From Gammaproteobacteria bacterium (GTDB lineage: Bacteria > Pseudomonadota > Gammaproteobacteria > Coxiellales > Coxiellaceae): 56,538 bases of DNA. The notes below the pieces were generated by a model, which searched no databases, was not told where the DNA came from, and saw nothing but the letters and a program-made list of their open reading frames with translations. The stretch is from assembly GCA_030429175.1 (NCBI GenBank), contig JAUIDD010000013.1, forward strand, positions 1-56,538, read 5' to 3'. Made by a program: the position numbers and the translations under genes. This document shows, one piece after another, positions 54,445 through 56,538 of this stretch (within the stretch, counting starts at the first letter, position 1; each line of letters starts with the position of its first letter).

Positions 54445-54523
54445 TCGGTGCCTGGCACCTAAAAGTTGATAGATTTCACTAGCTATCAATAAAAACCATC
54501 AACATCTAGGTGCCAGGCACCGA
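54445..54523. repeat. REP-like inverted repeat pair (BIME-like)
   Basis: TCGGTGCCTGGCACCTA (54445-54461) and its exact 17-nt reverse complement (54507-54523) flank 45 nt. Each copy is itself nearly palindromic around GGTGCC-N-GGCACC. The interior has further inverted repeats (TTGATAG/CTATCAA and GTTGAT/ATCAAC). This arrangement resembles paired REP sequences mobilised by RAYT transposases; no such transposase is in the window. The right copy overlaps the end of the CHMI-like gene and supplies its stop codon. Confidence 0.8.
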
Positions 54524-54838
54524 AATTGAAGTTACATAATGAGCGTTCAAAAAGTTAAAGTTGATAGCATAATTGCAGCTGCTAGGCAGGATTGGCACTA
54601 GTGCTTTTTCAAGTTCGGCTAGGAGGTTTTTTATGAAAGTATCATCTCTATGCGATTTTTGCAGTAAGGCTATCGTAATAAATAAATGGCTATGTAAATA
54701 TTCAGAAGTACTGTAGCCCCTACATTTACAGGCGCCAGCAGCACTATCAAGTTTAGCGATAGTGGCCTCAATTGTTTTAAAAATGAGTGTTGTATCTAAT
54801 TGTAAATTGTTACTATATTTTAAATCGACTTGAGGCAT
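54506..54838 (-). CDS. CHMI/HpaF-like tautomerase, C-terminus replaced by repeat
   Basis: The 110-aa protein resembles 5-carboxymethyl-2-hydroxymuconate isomerases of the tautomerase superfamily. It starts MPQVDLKYSNNL, so Pro2 would be the catalytic N-terminal proline. The core KCRGYSTSEYLHSHLFITIA then LLQKSHRDDTFIKNLLAELE follows the family pattern. The last residues (SVPGT and TAG stop) are encoded by the inverted repeat at 54507-54523, so the natural C-terminus, usually a conserved strand plus tail, has probably been cut off. No homoprotocatechuate pathway gene is nearby, so the substrate is unknown. GGAG lies about 10 nt before the start. Confidence 0.7.
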   Translation of the reverse strand: MPQVDLKYSNNLQLDTTLIFKTIEATIAKLDSAAGACKCRGYSTSEYLHSHLFITIALLQKSHRDDTFIKNLLAELEKALVPILPSSCNYAINFNFLNAHYVTSISVPGT

Positions 54839-54940
54839 GGTGTGGACGCTCCAAAGTTGTGTTGGTGGGTGATATTTTAACTTGGTCTTCTTGATGTAAT
54901 CAACTAAAATGAATAATCCTATGGTTATTATGAGTATCTT

Positions 54941-55477
54941 ATGAAAAAAACCAATTGGTACGTGTTAACCGGTCCGCCATGTTCAGGCAAAACAACTTTA
55001 ATTAACGCTTTGCGTGATAAGGGTTATACGATTTCAGAAGAGGTGGCACGTACCCATTATCTCGATTTAATTTCTCATTATACTCAAAAAAAAGTGTTGT
55101 CAGATCCAGTGCAACTGCAAGAAGATATCCTACAAATAGAGATTAAACGTGAGCAATCACTTGATCCTAACGAGCTTATCTTTTTTGATCGTGCACTGCC
55201 AGATAGTATTGCCTACTACCAACAGCTTGGTAAAGTGCCGCAGCATGTTACTAAGGCAGCTAAGTTAAATCATTACAAAGGTGTATTCTTTTTAGAAGCG
55301 CTTCCTTATGAGAAAGACATAATCCGTACCGAAGATGAAAAAACTGCGCGCGCTATTGGTCGTTTGATTCGACTGGCTTATGAGAGTTTGGGCTATCAGT
55401 TAATTGATGTGCCAGCAGTCAGTGTCGAGCAGCGTCTTGAGAAAATTTTAAATGTGATAAACCCTCAACATAAATAA
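54941..55477 (+). CDS. Small AAA_28-type P-loop ATPase/kinase
   Basis: This 178-aa P-loop protein resembles AAA_28 domains, which look like nucleotide or nicotinamide-riboside kinases. The Walker A is VLTGPPCSGKTTLINAL (residues about 8-24), followed by the conserved SEEVARTHYLDL. The Walker B-like strand LIFFDRALPDSIAYYQQLG and a lid region with RTEDEKTARAIGRLIRLAYE complete the fold. No ribosome site is obvious. No operon partner is evident. The phosphoacceptor is unknown. Confidence 0.85.
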   Translation: MKKTNWYVLTGPPCSGKTTLINALRDKGYTISEEVARTHYLDLISHYTQKKVLSDPVQLQEDILQIEIKREQSLDPNELIFFDRALPDSIAYYQQLGKVPQHVTKAAKLNHYKGVFFLEALPYEKDIIRTEDEKTARAIGRLIRLAYESLGYQLIDVPAVSVEQRLEKILNVINPQHK

Positions 55478-55487
55478 CACTTATTAT

Positions 55488-55937
55488 CTAGGGGCTGTTT
55501 TCATTTGTTTGGGAGGTTTCAGCACTCAAACCATTATAGATTTCTTTTCTAAGATATTTAGCAAACGGCATACCTTGCTGAAAGACCACACGCACACGGT
55601 TATTTAAAATCATGTTTAATTCTGTGTGGTATTTTGCTTCAAGCTCATTTATGGTCTCAGTATCAACTTGCTGAAATAAATTAAGATAAACATTTTGAAT
55701 AAATAATTCAGCACTGCTTTGCTGTTGATAAAGGTATTCGATACTTGTGTGTTGTAAGACGAGTGCCTTAACGTCATCTGAGTTTGCGCAGCTATGCAAT
55801 GCATTGACAAAGGTTGTCAGTGTTGCAATAAATGTTTTATCTCTAAACCATGAAAATGCTTTTTTCTCAACAGCAGCAGCTGTTGTAAGTCTTTCGGCAA
55901 AATCAGCGATCGGCCCTTCCTGGATTGATCGAGACAT
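55488..55937 (-). CDS. Unrecognised helical protein (149 aa)
   Basis: I do not recognise this protein. It is predicted mostly alpha-helical and soluble, with blocks such as DFAERLTTAAAVEKKAFSWF, FIATLTTFVNALHSCANSDD and FIQNVYLNLFQQVDTETINE. The start 55937 has GGAG about 8 nt upstream, which supports real translation. It begins 12 nt after the ispB stop on the same strand and may be co-transcribed with it. It ends in a CCC TAG context shared with the ALDH7 gene end at 36387. Confidence 0.75.
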   Translation of the reverse strand: MSRSIQEGPIADFAERLTTAAAVEKKAFSWFRDKTFIATLTTFVNALHSCANSDDVKALVLQHTSIEYLYQQQSSAELFIQNVYLNLFQQVDTETINELEAKYHTELNMILNNRVRVVFQQGMPFAKYLRKEIYNGLSAETSQTNENSP

Positions 55938-55949
55938 AAATATGCTCCA

Positions 55950-56538
55950 CTAGTATTGTCTGGTTAGTGCAAACTCTAGCAGTTTTTTGAGAGCGATACT
56001 ATAGGGGGAAGTAGGGAATTGGGCGACGGCTTGATCTGCATTATCTAGGTGCTGTTTTGTTTTCTTGATACAGTAGTCAAATGCCTGACATTGGTGCATC
56101 GCTTTTAAAATTTCTGTCAAATGGGTTTTTGTACCGGTTTTTATCGACTCGACAATTTTTTGTTTTATCTCATCTGTGGTGTGTTGCAGTGTATAAATTA
56201 ATGGAAGCGTTGGTTTGCCTTCAGCAAGATCATCACCGATATTTTTGCCAATAGACGCACTGTCTGCCGCGTAATCGAGTACATCATCAATAATCTGAAA
56301 AGCAAGCCCAAGCTCTAAGCCATAAGTAGCAGCAGCTTGATGTAATGTTTTATTTTCACTTCCTAGCATCGCGCCAATCTCACAAGCTGACTCAAATAAT
56401 TTTGCAGTTTTGCGCTCAATCACTTGGTAGTAGGCTGCTTCACTTATACTAGGGTCATTGCAATTCATCAATTGTAATACTTCGCCTTCTGCAATCGCAT
56501 TGGTGGTGTTTGCGAGCACTTGCATAATTGGCACATGG
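55950..56538 (-). CDS. ispB: Octaprenyl diphosphate synthase, partial (5' end outside window)
   Basis: About 195 C-terminal residues are visible; the N-terminal third, including the first Asp-rich motif, lies beyond the window edge, and the frame stays open to the last base. AIAEGEVLQLMNCNDPSISE, KTAKLFESACEIGAML and the second Asp-rich motif LAFQIIDDVLDYAADSASIG then KPTLPLIYTLQH identify a trans-prenyl diphosphate synthase of the IspB type, which builds the ubiquinone side chain. ubiG and ubiC elsewhere in the window belong to the same pathway. Confidence 0.95.
   Translation of the reverse strand, partial: HVPIMQVLANTTNAIAEGEVLQLMNCNDPSISEAAYYQVIERKTAKLFESACEIGAMLGSENKTLHQAAATYGLELGLAFQIIDDVLDYAADSASIGKNIGDDLAEGKPTLPLIYTLQHTTDEIKQKIVESIKTGTKTHLTEILKAMHQCQAFDYCIKKTKQHLDNADQAVAQFPTSPYSIALKKLLEFALTRQY

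Noticed and set aside
54445-54523. CRISPR-like repeat or riboswitch
   Set aside because: Only two copies, inverted rather than direct, each self-palindromic: fits a REP pair.

Overview
The window is chromosomal DNA from an AT-rich gammaproteobacterium. Syntenies typical of the class are the macromolecular-synthesis operon rpsU-yqeY-dnaG-rpoD with a CAU-anticodon tRNA beside rpoD, gltX followed by tRNA-Ala(GGC) and tRNA-Glu(UUC), and a divergent bioA / bioBFCD locus. Several long, unrecognised, effector-like proteins are interspersed among housekeeping genes. One of them has a clear CE-clan (Ulp/YopJ-type) catalytic motif. This suggests a host-associated lineage of the Legionellales/Coxiella kind; that placement is inference, since no secretion system or rRNA gene is present here.

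Layout. 1-3.6 kb: gene debris, a small membrane protein, mscS, gltX and two tRNAs. 3.6-7.5 kb: a PPC-domain secreted protein divergent from a LysR regulator, a secreted glycoside-hydrolase-like protein, dsbB with its DUF5993 companion, and a CAU tRNA. 7.6-12.3 kb: a large palindromic repeat, then rpoD, dnaG, yqeY and rpsU (all minus strand). 12.3-17.9 kb: two unrecognised proteins of 1314 and 453 aa, convergent. 17.9-24.1 kb: a CPA1 antiporter divergent from an apparent operon of holin-like protein, nhaA, L,D-transpeptidase-like lipoprotein and pepN. 24.2-27.4 kb: an unrecognised 528-aa protein in apparent operon with a PAS hybrid histidine kinase.

27.4-33.7 kb: gph, ubiG, a free-standing HPt protein, a CDF metal exporter, sohB, a CusRS-like two-component pair and a small membrane protein. 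33.7-37.9 kb: two-gene lysine catabolism (lysine 6-dehydrogenase/saccharopine dehydrogenase-like plus ALDH7) and an M32 carboxypeptidase. 38.0-39.4 kb: the CE-clan protein. 39.4-44.2 kb: a biotin locus (bioD, C, F, B / A) with a BirA-type operator. 44.2-50.8 kb: five tightly packed genes (glutamine-synthetase-like ligase, ALDH, iron ADH, M81 metallopeptidase, ethanolamine-type permease) that together form a plausible gamma-glutamyl route for using an amino alcohol, behind a promoter with a 12-bp palindrome in its spacer. 50.8-56.5 kb: ubiC-like and queC overlapping, a lipoamide-dehydrogenase-like flavoprotein, an SDR, a CHMI-like gene whose 3' end lies inside an inverted repeat pair, a small P-loop ATPase, an unknown, and ispB running off the edge.

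The best candidates for something undescribed are the CE-clan protein (38004-39446), the amino-alcohol operon (44201-50705), the two large proteins at 12522-17840, and the 528-aa protein linked to a hybrid kinase.
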